A stretch of 64,000 nt of DNA from Arenibacter catalasegens. GTDB lineage: Bacteria > Bacteroidota > Bacteroidia > Flavobacteriales > Flavobacteriaceae. Of the stretch, positions 18,101 to 26,078 are shown piece by piece. The stretch covers positions 310,001 through 374,000 of the forward strand of contig NZ_PHQQ01000001.1 in NCBI RefSeq assembly GCF_002909235.1, in the 5' to 3' direction. Every line of letters starts with the position of its first letter. Positions within the stretch are counted from its first letter, which is position 1. Under the pieces are notes generated by a model. That model did no database searches and was not told where the DNA came from. It saw only the letters and a program-made list of their open reading frames with translations. Both the position numbers and the translations under genes were made by a program.

Positions 18101-18196
18101 CTTTTGGTCAAAAGTATAGATTTTTGATTCTTGGGCGTTCGCAATAAACAAAGACCCAAAAAAACACAGTATTACAGCGGTTTTTTTTCTTAGCAT
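15176..18196 (-). CDS. Large periplasmic tetratricopeptide-repeat protein
   Basis: A 1006-residue protein with a signal peptide (VILCFFGSLFIANAQ). At least twenty TPR-like helical pairs follow along its length, recognisable by repeated patterns such as YQAAQTIFDKV, AERYLNQVTTSPTYGSQAKYYLGYIAY and FEEAIALAKKQL. TPR arrays act as scaffolds for protein complexes; here the likely place is the periplasm. It is the first gene of a two-gene operon with the plug-less barrel. The pair, next to ftsE, is a familiar arrangement in flavobacteria from memory, but no function has been assigned to it that I know of. Possible roles are envelope assembly or cell-wall synthesis. Confidence 0.85.
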   Translation of the reverse strand: MLRKKTAVILCFFGSLFIANAQESKIYTFDQKDYQEALALYNNKQYQAAQTIFDKVKNNTRDEETQANSAYYAATAAIRLNQLGADRLMEEFVEKYPTSTKRNSAYIDVADYYFETGKYPYALKWYGKVDQSSMSRKDKERFSFNNGYALFSSNKPKEAERYLNQVTTSPTYGSQAKYYLGYIAYQQDDYAQANQRFDQITDQELLEEKLSYYQADMNFKLGKFEEAIALAKKQLPKSDRNEVSELNKIIGESYFNLKQYANAIPYLSEYKGKRGKWSNTDYYFLGYSYYKQGDYANGIQQFNKIIDGNNDVSQNAYYHLAECYLKLDKKQEALNAFRNASQMDFNPEIQKDAYLNYARLSYEIGNAYEPVPKVLTTYLEKYPNDAHKEEMQELLVDSYITSRNFAGAMDLLEKNKNFASKATYQKVAFYRGVELFLELNFEQASAVFKKSLDNAEDQYFKARASYWKAESDYNMNHFDEALAGYLQFKSIPSAKSTPEFKDLNYNLAYTYFKLRDYTNAIAAFSSYAETSNDGEKLNDTYLRLGDSYFVSSKYWPAIETYNKAIARNIPESDYAAYQKALSYGFVDRSATKIEELSNFVSRYPNSTLKDDALFELANSYVRANNTERGLQLYDQLIGDYRGSSLVPQAMLRQGLVHYNANRNEQALAKFKTVVRDHPNTQEALQAVTTAKLIYVDLGRVNDYAQWVKGLDFVEVTDTELDNATFESADKQYIEGNRDAAIKGYESYVKQFPNGLNSLKANFNLAQLYFGKGQKDKALPYFKNVEGRGTNEYAEQALTRVCEIYVGKNDYVTAIPYLEQLESKAEIQQNITFAQSNLMKGYYEQSDYDKTITYAGKVLSNSKIDNRIKSDAQIMIARSAIKTNDENRAEKAYAEVLKIATGDLAAEALYYDAFFKNKAQKYEASNASVQKLAKDYAGYKEWSAKGLIVMAKNFYALGDAFQATYILDSVISNFGDFPSIVAQAKQESSIIKAKEAQSNSSISTDGN

Positions 18197-18343
18197 AATG
18201 TTCTCTAGAAGTTAAGAATTACCGTAATTAAATTATATAACGATAAATAATGTCCTCAAGTATATGATAAAGAAAAAGAATTTTAAAGAAGATTTGGTTT
18301 ATTTCCACAGGAACTTATTACATTTATATCAACATTAAAAACT

Positions 18344-19027
18344 ATGAGCGAAAGCATATTGCAACTGAAGGATGTAGCCGTATTCCAGGGAGAAAATTTA
18401 GTACTGAACGATATTAGCCTTGAAATAAAAAAAGGAGAGTTCGTATATCTTATAGGGAAGACGGGCAGTGGAAAAAGTAGCTTTATGAAAACTTTATATG
18501 GCGACCTCCCGTTAAAGCAAGGGAGCGGCAACATTGTGGATTTCGATCTCACCACCTTAAAGGAAAGGGATATCCCATATTTGAGAAGAAAACTGGGAGT
18601 TGTTTTTCAGGATTTTAAATTATTACCGGATCGCAACGTCAACAATAACCTACTGTTTGTATTAAAAGCTACCGGTTGGAAAGACCAGAGCGAAATGAAC
18701 GCCAAAGTTGAAGATGTCTTGGATAAAGTAGGCATGAAAACAAAAGGCTTTAAATTTCCACATGAACTATCGGGTGGAGAACAACAGCGGATTGCCATAG
18801 CACGAGCCCTTCTAAATGATCCAGATTTAATTCTTGCGGACGAGCCAACAGGGAATCTAGACCCTCAAACCAGCGTAGAGGTAATGAAAGTACTTCAGGA
18901 CATCAACAAAACAGGGAGGACTATCCTAATGGCCACGCACGACTACGCCCTTATTCTTAAATATCCATCCAAGACATTGAAGTGTGATGGCAATAAGGTG
19001 TTTGAAGTTATACAACGAGCAGTTTAA
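18344..19027 (+). CDS. ftsE: ABC-type ATPase FtsE
   Basis: The 227-residue ATPase has Walker A GKTGSGKS (residues 38-45), the Q-loop in VVFQDFKLL, the ABC signature LSGGEQQR and Walker [10 protein letters not shown]. It ends with the switch histidine in LMATHDY. Length and the short [10 protein letters not shown] insertion fit FtsE, which pairs with the membrane protein FtsX to activate peptidoglycan hydrolases at division. LolD/MacB-type ATPases are similar, so the call relies on overall style. No ftsX lies next to it, which is usual for Bacteroidota. It is divergent from the TPR gene, with 147 bp between them. Confidence 0.85.
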   Translation: MSESILQLKDVAVFQGENLVLNDISLEIKKGEFVYLIGKTGSGKSSFMKTLYGDLPLKQGSGNIVDFDLTTLKERDIPYLRRKLGVVFQDFKLLPDRNVNNNLLFVLKATGWKDQSEMNAKVEDVLDKVGMKTKGFKFPHELSGGEQQRIAIARALLNDPDLILADEPTGNLDPQTSVEVMKVLQDINKTGRTILMATHDYALILKYPSKTLKCDGNKVFEVIQRAV

Positions 19028-19093
19028 AAAGAAATAGTTCCAGTCTAAATCCACATTATTTTATTGAGCTGACCATAAACAGCGGGCCATTGT

Positions 19094-19138
19094 ACTGGCT
19101 TATTTGGCTTCAAACAAGCCAGTGATCACCAGTTTTTT
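19094..19138 (+). terminator. Terminator after ftsE
   Basis: Stem ACTGGCTT / AAGCCAGT (19094-19101 with 19116-19123) followed by a second short inverted part (TGATCACC) and a T run at 19133-19139. It lies 67 bp past the ftsE stop. Confidence 0.55.
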
Positions 19139-19164
19139 TGAATTTATTTTTCAAATCGCATACG

Positions 19165-19215
19165 GTTCAGTTAAATCCAAAGTCGCTTCACTTACCATTT
19201 TGTCCACTTCACTTA
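19165..19215 (+). promoter_or_regulatory. Triple direct repeat with 21-bp period, candidate LytTR operator
   Basis: Three 9-mers lie at 19165-19173 (GTTCAGTTA), 19186-19194 (CTTCACTTA) and 19207-19215 (CTTCACTTA). Their starts are exactly 21 bp apart, two helical turns. LytTR-domain regulators (AgrA, VirR, ComE and others) bind pairs of 9-bp direct repeats separated by about 12 bp, the same geometry. The array ends 31 bp before the -7 box of the repeat-protein gene, an activator position, and a LytTR regulator is encoded 1.7 kb downstream. Confidence 0.7.
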
Positions 19216-19246
19216 ATAACTACCTTTTATACACTATAAGGCCCTG

Positions 19247-19254
19247 TATCTTTG
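19247..19254 (+). promoter_or_regulatory. -7 box (TATCTTTG) of the repeat-protein gene
   Basis: Exact match to TAnnTTTG, 46 bp before the ATG at 19301. There is no good TTTG at the -33 position, which suits a promoter that needs an activator bound at the upstream 21-bp repeats. Confidence 0.65.
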
Positions 19255-19300
19255 TGCCATAAACAAGATGTATCACAAAATAATTATAAAATTAAATAAC

Positions 19301-19783
19301 ATGAAAAACGCAGCTTTATTAATAAGTACTATACTAGTATCTCTTTCGCTGTTCTCATTTTCAGGAAAGGACAAATGTTTAAAAACTGAAGGCATCAACT
19401 GCTATTTAGAATCCCATAACCCCTTTGCAGAAGGATTACTTTTGGATGAGGAAATAAGAAATTTAAGCCTGGATCAAATTAACCTTGTTAATGAGGAGGA
19501 AGAAATTATTCTAGGATTCGATACAGCAACCTACCTTCCCCTTGGATTTGATGCTTATGCTGGGATGGAATTGGATCTTGACGATATTATTGTGGAGGAC
19601 TTGGAAGAAGAAATTGTTTTGGATTTTGATCCAGCCAAATATCTTCCTATAGGTTTTAATGCATATGAAGGTATGGAACTGAACCTTAGCGATATCGTAG
19701 TAGAAGAAATAGAGGAGGAAATAAATCTTGGTTTTGAGGTTATGAACTATCTTCCTAAAGGATTTGACCCTTTCTCTAAATAA
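19301..19783 (+). CDS. Secreted acidic protein with three 36-residue repeats
   Basis: The protein is 160 residues from the ATG at 19301; the frame is open from 19268, but this start puts the signal peptide (ALLISTILVSLSLFSFSG) first. Two cysteines follow at 26 and 34. From about residue 67 there are three copies of a unit built around EEIxLGFD...YLPxGFDAYxGMELxLxDI, with YLP at 78, 114 and 150, so the period is exactly 36 residues; the third copy is cut short. The mature protein is very acidic. I do not recognise a function. It lies directly before a LytS/LytTR pair and behind a phased operator array, so it is probably the target of that system, or the signal or adhesin it controls. Confidence 0.8.
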   Translation: MKNAALLISTILVSLSLFSFSGKDKCLKTEGINCYLESHNPFAEGLLLDEEIRNLSLDQINLVNEEEEIILGFDTATYLPLGFDAYAGMELDLDDIIVEDLEEEIVLDFDPAKYLPIGFNAYEGMELNLSDIVVEEIEEEINLGFEVMNYLPKGFDPFSK

Positions 19784-19811
19784 AGAACAGTTTTATGGGT
19801 CGGCTACATAT

Positions 19812-19843
19812 AAGCCCTTGGTATTTCCAAGGGCTTATTTTTT
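19812..19843 (+). terminator. Terminator after the repeat-protein gene
   Basis: Perfect 10-bp stem AAGCCCTTGG / CCAAGGGCTT with a 5-base loop and a T run. It separates the repeat-protein gene from the kinase/regulator transcript. Confidence 0.9.
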
Positions 19844-19931
19844 TCCTATAGCCATTTGATCAATTAAATTCCATATATGGAACTATGATGGGGATGATTA
19901 AAGAGGTATATTTAAAACCAACTAGATTAAA

Positions 19932-20969
19932 ATGGATAGTCCAAAACAGGTACAGCAGCTCGAAATTATAAAAATTGCCCTTCTGATCGCTGTTTTAGTG
20001 ACCCTTCCACTGACCATATCGCTTTTCAGGTCAACCGGATTTCATAAAGGGATTTTTTCCAGTGAGCTGTTTGTAGATCTTGATTTAAAATTCTGGTTTT
20101 CTTTCCTTTTTTCATGGTCCGCACTTCAGTTCAATACCAATTTTATTTATCGCATTCCTAAAAGGAACCGCTTAATGGATTGGGGATTGAGGCTCGTGGG
20201 CAATATTGGAATCCTAGTGGCCACAATTTCAATCCTAAATTTAGTATACCCTATTTTTATTGAAAAGACCATTTCCAATAGAGAAGAGGATTTTCAAGTT
20301 TTTATATTCATCGTTGTCCTCATTATCATACTTTTTATTTCTAGAATCTTAAGGCTTAAAATTATTCAAGGTGAAAACATTCTGGAGAACGAACATTTAA
20401 AACAGCAAAACCTACAAAATGAACTTTCTGCCCTAAAGAATCAAATCAACCCGCATTTTCTTTTCAATTCCCTAAATACACTCAATTCCCTTATACGAGA
20501 CAATAAGGAGGCCACCATGTTTGTTAAAAAGCTTTCCTTTATGTACCGTTATATATTGCAAAGCGGGGATAGAGATCTGGTAACTTTAAAAGAGGAACTT
20601 AAATTTTTAGAAAGCTATACCTATTTAATAAAAACAAGATACAGGAACCGTTTTCAAATTGAAATCGCAATTGACGAAAGTTATCTGGACAGAAAAATTC
20701 CACCTTTGGCATTGCAATTATTGGCAGAAAATGCAGTAAAACATAACGAGATTTCGGAATCACATCCTTTAAAAGTTCAAATCTACTCCCAGGGCGAATG
20801 CCTCTATGTGGAAAACAAAGTACGGGCGCGTACTACATTGGCGGAAGGTACCGGTACTGGACTTTTAAATCTATACAAACGTTATTATATGATAAGAAAA
20901 CAGCAAATTATTGTGGATAAACAAAATGATATTTTCCGCGTAAAGTTACCTTTGAACAAAATGACATGA
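19932..20969 (+). CDS. LytS/YehU-type sensor histidine kinase
   Basis: The 345-residue protein has four membrane segments in the first 140 residues (about 12-32, 54-72, 88-110 and 122-140). After a coiled linker comes the His_kinase phospho-acceptor box NPHFLFNSLNTLNSLI with His175. The ATPase domain has LALQLLAENAVKHNE and GTGTGLLNLYKRY. No extracytoplasmic domain of note is present, so the signal is probably sensed in or near the membrane. The last four bases of the gene (ATGA) overlap the start of the LytTR regulator, so the two are translationally coupled. Confidence 0.92.
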   Translation: MDSPKQVQQLEIIKIALLIAVLVTLPLTISLFRSTGFHKGIFSSELFVDLDLKFWFSFLFSWSALQFNTNFIYRIPKRNRLMDWGLRLVGNIGILVATISILNLVYPIFIEKTISNREEDFQVFIFIVVLIIILFISRILRLKIIQGENILENEHLKQQNLQNELSALKNQINPHFLFNSLNTLNSLIRDNKEATMFVKKLSFMYRYILQSGDRDLVTLKEELKFLESYTYLIKTRYRNRFQIEIAIDESYLDRKIPPLALQLLAENAVKHNEISESHPLKVQIYSQGECLYVENKVRARTTLAEGTGTGLLNLYKRYYMIRKQQIIVDKQNDIFRVKLPLNKMT

Positions 20970-21727
20970 AAGTAGTAATAGTAGAAGATGAATTGGCGGC
21001 AAGTGAAAACCTTGTCTATATGCTTAAAAGCTTAGAGGATACCATTGAGGTATTGGCCGTTCTAGACTCTGTAAAAACCTCAGTTGATTATTTTTCTCAT
21101 AATCAGGGGGCTGACCTAGTTTTTATGGACATACACCTGGCCGATGGACTGTCATTTGAAATTTTTGACGCAATTAAAATTGATGCTCCCATAATCTTTA
21201 CTACCGCTTATGACCAATATGCCTTAAAGGCTTTCAAACTAAATAGCATCGATTATTTATTAAAACCCATAGATGAGGATGAGCTAGAAGAAAGCCTAAT
21301 TCAATTTAAAGATCAAAAAAAAGGCAAGGGTCTTATTTCCAATCAAGTAGAGGGATTATTACATTTATTAAAAGATCAGAAAAGAGGCTACAAATCAATG
21401 TATTTGGTCCATCACCGAGATGAATTGATTCCATTAAAGACTGAAAAAATTGCGTACCTATATATTGATAACGGAATAGTTAAAGCGGTAACCAAGGATA
21501 AACAAACTTATGTCATAGAACAAAAATTGGAAGATATTGAAAATGAACTGGACCCTTCTATTTTTTATAGGCTAAACCGCCAATTTATTGTTCAAAGGGA
21601 TGCCATTTCCGGTATTAAACAATATTTCAACGGAAAACTTATCGTTAATGTTATCCCGACCTATGAGGAGCGGGTAATTGTGAGCAAAGCCAAAGCAGCC
21701 GAATTTAAAAATTGGATGAATTATTAA
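20966..21727 (+). CDS. LytTR-family response regulator
   Basis: The 253-residue regulator has a receiver domain with the acidic pair in VIVEDEL, phospho-acceptor Asp55 in VFMDIHLADG, and FTTAYDQYALKAF plus DYLLKP near its end. A LytTR DNA-binding domain covers about residues 150-250, with YLVHHRDELIPLKTEKIAYLYID and FYRLNRQFIVQRDAI. LytTR proteins bind 9-bp direct repeats; such an array lies upstream at 19165-19215. It is coupled to the kinase gene by a 4-bp overlap. Confidence 0.93.
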   Translation: MKVVIVEDELAASENLVYMLKSLEDTIEVLAVLDSVKTSVDYFSHNQGADLVFMDIHLADGLSFEIFDAIKIDAPIIFTTAYDQYALKAFKLNSIDYLLKPIDEDELEESLIQFKDQKKGKGLISNQVEGLLHLLKDQKRGYKSMYLVHHRDELIPLKTEKIAYLYIDNGIVKAVTKDKQTYVIEQKLEDIENELDPSIFYRLNRQFIVQRDAISGIKQYFNGKLIVNVIPTYEERVIVSKAKAAEFKNWMNY

Positions 21728-21797
21728 AAAGTAAGGCATTAAATAAGACTACAACTTTCAAAACAAGACCATAAAGCAAGTACAAGCTCCTTTAATT

Positions 21798-21835
21798 CCA
21801 TCTGCCGGACCAAAAAAATTCAATCCGCCAGATGG
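21798..21835. terminator. Hairpin between convergent genes
   Basis: Stem CCATCTGCCGGA / TCCGCCAGATGG with one mismatch pair and a 14-base loop. It sits between the LytTR gene and the convergent ThuA-type gene and may end either transcript, though no long T run follows. Confidence 0.5.
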
Positions 21836-21899
21836 TAATAATTTAACCAAACTTATCCTTTAAGTCTTTCTCTGTAAAGTATAGGACCAAAAATGCCCC

Positions 21900-24800
21900 T
21901 TACTTGCCTTCGGCATTGTTAGCATTAGCGTCTCTTTGCAATACAACGGATTTAGATCCTGTCAATGACTTTACATTATTATCCCCCTTGTCCGTATAAC
22001 TGGCAGTAATCACCATTACAGTTGCCCCCTTTGCAGGATTTGGAACTATGCTTCCCGCTGCCGGTAAGGATTTCTTCTTAACAGCTGTACTGGCTAGGGA
22101 CTGGATATACAATCCTATCTGCCTGGATTCATCATTGGTCAGGTTGGGATGGGCCGGCATGGTTACTTCGCCCCAAACTCCACTACCGCCGGAAATAATC
22201 TTTCCTTGAAGATAACTAAGTCCCTTTTTATCGTTCTTGTACTTTTCAGCGATATCATGGTACATTGGGCCTACTGATTTTTCCTTTTCTTTATGGCAGG
22301 TTTTACAGTCCAATGCCAATGTCAAAGCTTTTCCAGTAACGGCCGCAGACACTTCTTGATGCCCCAAAGAAAGTGAGGCCTCATCCAAGCCTTCCAAATA
22401 ATCTACAGAAACAAAAATATTAGCCTTATCGATTTCAGAACCATCCGGATCAGTAACGGAAACCTTATAGTTCACAGCTACCCCAGGCGTAAAGAAAGAT
22501 GAATTGCCTTCACTAATAGCTATCGACACCTCTGGCCTCGAATTTCCGGCCACAATATTAAGCACTTGGCTTTTGACCGAAGCCCCTTTACTATCGGTAA
22601 CAGTGGCGGACACAAGGTAGTCCCCCGCATTCTCATAGGTGTAGGTAATACTAGAAGTAGTAGTTTCCTTGGTTTCACCATTCCCCAAATCCCACACATA
22701 GGCCATTGTATCCTGCTCCTTATCCATCGCTTCCAATGTGGAGGTAAAGGTGAGTGGGAATTTTCCAGATGTTTTATCAACAGAAATATTCTCAATTACC
22801 GGCGGTCTATTGCCCCCATTATATTCTATATAGCTCAACGCGGAATCATCATTTTTAGAAAACCAGCCACTACCGTATTCCAAGAGATAGACCCTACCAT
22901 CCGGACCAACTTCCATATCGATAAGATTATTGACTTTAATATGATCAGCAAAAGGTTCCATTTTATTGAATTCGCCATTGGGGAAAAGGCTAACGGCCAT
23001 CATCCAGCCCCTTATCCAATCATAAACCAATACTTTACCGTCGTAATACTCTGGCAGGGCATTGGGGCCATTGTAGAGGTCCGAATAATACACAGGTCCC
23101 GCCATAGCGTTCCTTCCCCCAGTACCGGTTTGTGGAAATTCTTGCGATTCCACGTATGGATAAAAACCATAGGCTGGCATTGCCTTGGGAAGCTCCCTAA
23201 GCCCTGTATTGTTTTTTGAATCATTGATAGGCCTTTCGGGATCAAAGGACTCACCACTCTCCCCCGTAGCATAATCATAGCTGCGGTATGGCTTGTTATC
23301 CGCCACGAACAATGGCCAACCAAAATTTCCAGCCTCCCTAGCCTGATTCATTTCATCATATCCCCTGGGTCCTCTGGTCTTTAAACTATCTGCTCTGGCA
23401 TCAGGCCCTACATCTCCCCAATATACATATCCTCTTTTAGGATCTACCGAAATCCTATATGGATTACGATGGCCCATAGTAAATATTTCAGGTCGGGTTT
23501 TAGCAGTTCCTTCCGGGAATAAATTTCCTTCTGGGATACTATAACTTCCATCTTCTTTTACCTTAATACGCAATATTTTACCTCTAAGATCATTAGTATT
23601 CCCTGAAGAACGACGGGCATCATACTGTTCTTTTCCTGGGATATCGTTTAAGGGAGCAAAACCACTATTCACATATTTCACACCCTTTTCACTAAAAGGA
23701 GTAGAATTATCCCCCGTAGATAAATACAACATATTATCCGGGCCAAAAGCTATTGATCCACCGGTATGGCAACATATCTCACGCTGACTATCCACTTCAA
23801 GAATTATTTGTTCCGTGGCGGTATCCAAAATATCATTCTCAAATTTAAACCTGGACAAACGGTTCACCCATTTATCACCAGTTGGACTGTAGTACAAATA
23901 AATCCAGTGATTGGTCTCAAAATTGGGATCTTTCTGCAAACCCATTAGACCTTCCTCTGCATTTGCATTTGCACTCAATGTTTTGTTATAAACATCCAAA
24001 AAGCCCACTTGGGACAATTCTTTGGTTGCAGCCTTATACAACATTATTTCACCCCTTCTTTGGGAAATTAAAATATCATTATTAGGTAAAATAGCCATTT
24101 CAGTAGGCTCAAAAAAATCACCATATTTTAAAGAAACTTTAGCAAAGCGATCGGAATCAGGAGGAATCTGAGTGGTAACCTTTGCATAATCCAGGATTTC
24201 ATTCTTCCCAATAGCATATTGAATACCCCCTAGTAAATGCTTTAAATACATTTCCTCTGAAAAACTTTCCTCAGTGTGCCCCAAAGCGGTATAAAAAGCA
24301 CGCCCACCATCGTATTCGTGATACCAACTCATTGGGTGGTGTTCTCCATTGGCTCCCCCTTCGTAGGTCTTTTCGTCAACGGTCATCAGAACATGTACCT
24401 CTGGGTTTATTTTCTTAAAATTATAAAGTTCATCGGTACGATGCCAGATAGAATCTGTAAACATCTTGGTAGCACTAAAAGAGTTGTCCTTAATAATAAA
24501 ATCCGCTTCTGGTGTACCGGCAGGATGGCTGGCAAAATAAGCCCCGACCAATCTTCCATACCAATTCCAGTCATATTCGGTATCTGTTGCGGCATGAACA
24601 CCAACAAAACCACCGCCAGCCTGAATATACCTCTCAAAAGCGGCCTCCTGCTTGGCATCCAAGATATTTCCGGTGGTACTTAAAAATACTATGGCAGAAT
24701 AGCTTTTTAAATCTTCATCATTAAAGATATCGGCATTTTTAGTCGTATCAACACTAATTTTATTTTCCTTCCCCAACTGCTGTATTGCAGCCAATCCTTT

Positions 24801-24935
24801 GGGTATGGAGGAATGCTTAAATCCCATGGTTTTGGAAAAAACCAAAATTCGGGGTTCGCCTTCCCTTTTCTTGCTATCACAAGAAGTAAAAAATAATATA
24901 AAAACACCAAGTACAAGGGCAATGTAATTTTTCAT
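21900..24935 (-). CDS. Multidomain lipoprotein: ThuA, PQQ-type sugar dehydrogenase, PKD, cytochrome c
   Basis: The 1011-residue protein has a lipobox (FTSC, Cys19). A ThuA-like domain (about 30-240) contains RILVFSKTMGFKHSSIP, GGFVGVHAATDTEYDW and EHHPMSWYHEYDGGRAFYTALGH. A GSDH-type beta-propeller follows (about 255-690; GPDNMLYLSTGD, MGHRNPYRISVDP, EYGSGW), then a PKD domain (about 705-795; DLGNGETKETTTSSITYTYENAG). Last is a c-type heme domain with CKTCH at 877-881 and a likely axial Met in MPAHP. Such fusions are common in Bacteroidota and Planctomycetes and are thought to oxidise sugars at the cell surface, passing electrons to the cytochrome. The substrate is unknown. It stands alone, convergent with the LytTR gene. 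Confidence 0.88.
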   Translation of the reverse strand: MKNYIALVLGVFILFFTSCDSKKREGEPRILVFSKTMGFKHSSIPKGLAAIQQLGKENKISVDTTKNADIFNDEDLKSYSAIVFLSTTGNILDAKQEAAFERYIQAGGGFVGVHAATDTEYDWNWYGRLVGAYFASHPAGTPEADFIIKDNSFSATKMFTDSIWHRTDELYNFKKINPEVHVLMTVDEKTYEGGANGEHHPMSWYHEYDGGRAFYTALGHTEESFSEEMYLKHLLGGIQYAIGKNEILDYAKVTTQIPPDSDRFAKVSLKYGDFFEPTEMAILPNNDILISQRRGEIMLYKAATKELSQVGFLDVYNKTLSANANAEEGLMGLQKDPNFETNHWIYLYYSPTGDKWVNRLSRFKFENDILDTATEQIILEVDSQREICCHTGGSIAFGPDNMLYLSTGDNSTPFSEKGVKYVNSGFAPLNDIPGKEQYDARRSSGNTNDLRGKILRIKVKEDGSYSIPEGNLFPEGTAKTRPEIFTMGHRNPYRISVDPKRGYVYWGDVGPDARADSLKTRGPRGYDEMNQAREAGNFGWPLFVADNKPYRSYDYATGESGESFDPERPINDSKNNTGLRELPKAMPAYGFYPYVESQEFPQTGTGGRNAMAGPVYYSDLYNGPNALPEYYDGKVLVYDWIRGWMMAVSLFPNGEFNKMEPFADHIKVNNLIDMEVGPDGRVYLLEYGSGWFSKNDDSALSYIEYNGGNRPPVIENISVDKTSGKFPLTFTSTLEAMDKEQDTMAYVWDLGNGETKETTTSSITYTYENAGDYLVSATVTDSKGASVKSQVLNIVAGNSRPEVSIAISEGNSSFFTPGVAVNYKVSVTDPDGSEIDKANIFVSVDYLEGLDEASLSLGHQEVSAAVTGKALTLALDCKTCHKEKEKSVGPMYHDIAEKYKNDKKGLSYLQGKIISGGSGVWGEVTMPAHPNLTNDESRQIGLYIQSLASTAVKKKSLPAAGSIVPNPAKGATVMVITASYTDKGDNNVKSLTGSKSVVLQRDANANNAEGK

Positions 24936-25217
24936 TAATAAAATTTATAAAGATTATTTGAATCGATCGAAGAAGCTTAAATTATACATAATAGAATTGG
25001 AAGTCGTAATACCATAGGGCCAAAGCTCATTTAAAAAAACAGACAATAGCCATACCCTAAATTTTGAATTTTTCAAATATAGCATTTATTTGATTGTATT
25101 GTAGCTACACCATTAATTAATGAAATGATTTCATTTTTGGCCATTTCCAAGATCACGGTTTAAACGCTTAACCTCAGCAAGAAATATTTTATATCTTTAA
25201 GCAACCAACTAAGGCCA
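24936..25217. other. Divergent intergenic region
   Basis: 282 bp between the ThuA-type gene and the Nudix gene. It should hold both promoters; I see no clear motif or ORF. Confidence 0.4.
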
Positions 25218-26033
25218 ATGATTTTAAAAAAACAAGTCTATAAGGTGGACAAGAAGGTGAATCCGTTAATTGGGATACTCCTGTTCCTCATCTCTATATT
25301 TTTAATCATTTTCACACTCCCTTTGGGGTTTATATACGGTCTTTTTCACGGTTTATTCAAAAAAGGCATTGTAGGATTGGGAGAGTATCTACTAAAAATA
25401 GCCATATCCATAGATCAATTGGGAAATGTTGGGATGCAGCATCTTTTAAACTTGGTATGGATCAAAAAGGGAGGTTATAAATTTGGCAATAGGGATGAGA
25501 CCATTTCCAGTGCCTTGGGCCGAAACTACAAACTTGGCACACTTACCAAGTTTGGAAAAGCCATTGATCAACTGCTCGACTTTTTAGATAAGAACCATTC
25601 ACTAAATTCTATTGACTACTATATTGAGCCCTCTGCCGAAATTATAGATCAATTGGCATGGATATATATTCTAGACCAAAAGCTCTTGGCCATTAGACCT
25701 AATGGAACGTCTAAATATAGACTTCCAGGAGGTCTAAAAGAACCTAACGAGTCCGATGCAATGGCTCTTACAAGGGAAATCAAAGAAGAATTGAAAATAA
25801 CTCTAGAAATCTCCTCCTTTGAATATATTGGCATTTTTGAGGCACAAGCCGATGGTAGAAAACCTGCTATATTAGCCAGAACAACCTGTTATTCCTCCAA
25901 ATATGAGGGAAAGCTTGCAGGTAATATGGAATTTGGAGAAATATTATGGTTGAATTATAAAGACAGGGAAAAAGTTTCTGAAGTTGATAAATTGATTTTT
26001 GATTACCTTAAAGATTCAGGCCAATTGGTTTGA
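25218..26033 (+). CDS. Membrane-anchored Nudix hydrolase with a phage-like N-terminal segment
   Basis: The 271-residue protein has a hydrophobic segment (about 16-45). It is followed by IDQLGNV, GNRDETISSALGRN and a lysine/leucine-rich stretch ending SLNSIDYY. This order resembles small membrane proteins found in phages and prophages (IDQ...DETISSxLG...SIE), judged from memory. The C-terminal half is a Nudix domain with an intact box: GLKEPNESDAMALTREIKEEL fits G-x5-E-x7-RE-U-x-EE. Nudix enzymes cleave nucleoside diphosphates linked to other groups. The fusion places the enzyme at the inner membrane. The sulfatase gene follows 45 bp later and may be co-transcribed. Confidence 0.78.
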   Translation: MILKKQVYKVDKKVNPLIGILLFLISIFLIIFTLPLGFIYGLFHGLFKKGIVGLGEYLLKIAISIDQLGNVGMQHLLNLVWIKKGGYKFGNRDETISSALGRNYKLGTLTKFGKAIDQLLDFLDKNHSLNSIDYYIEPSAEIIDQLAWIYILDQKLLAIRPNGTSKYRLPGGLKEPNESDAMALTREIKEELKITLEISSFEYIGIFEAQADGRKPAILARTTCYSSKYEGKLAGNMEFGEILWLNYKDREKVSEVDKLIFDYLKDSGQLV

Positions 26034-26078
26034 TTTAAATTTAGCCTTTATATTTGAACCTACTAAATTGAGTTATCC

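Noticed and set aside
22566-23219. Plus-strand frame of 217 codons inside the ThuA-type gene
   Set aside because: It is the antisense shadow of a well-supported multidomain protein and has no recognisable domain.
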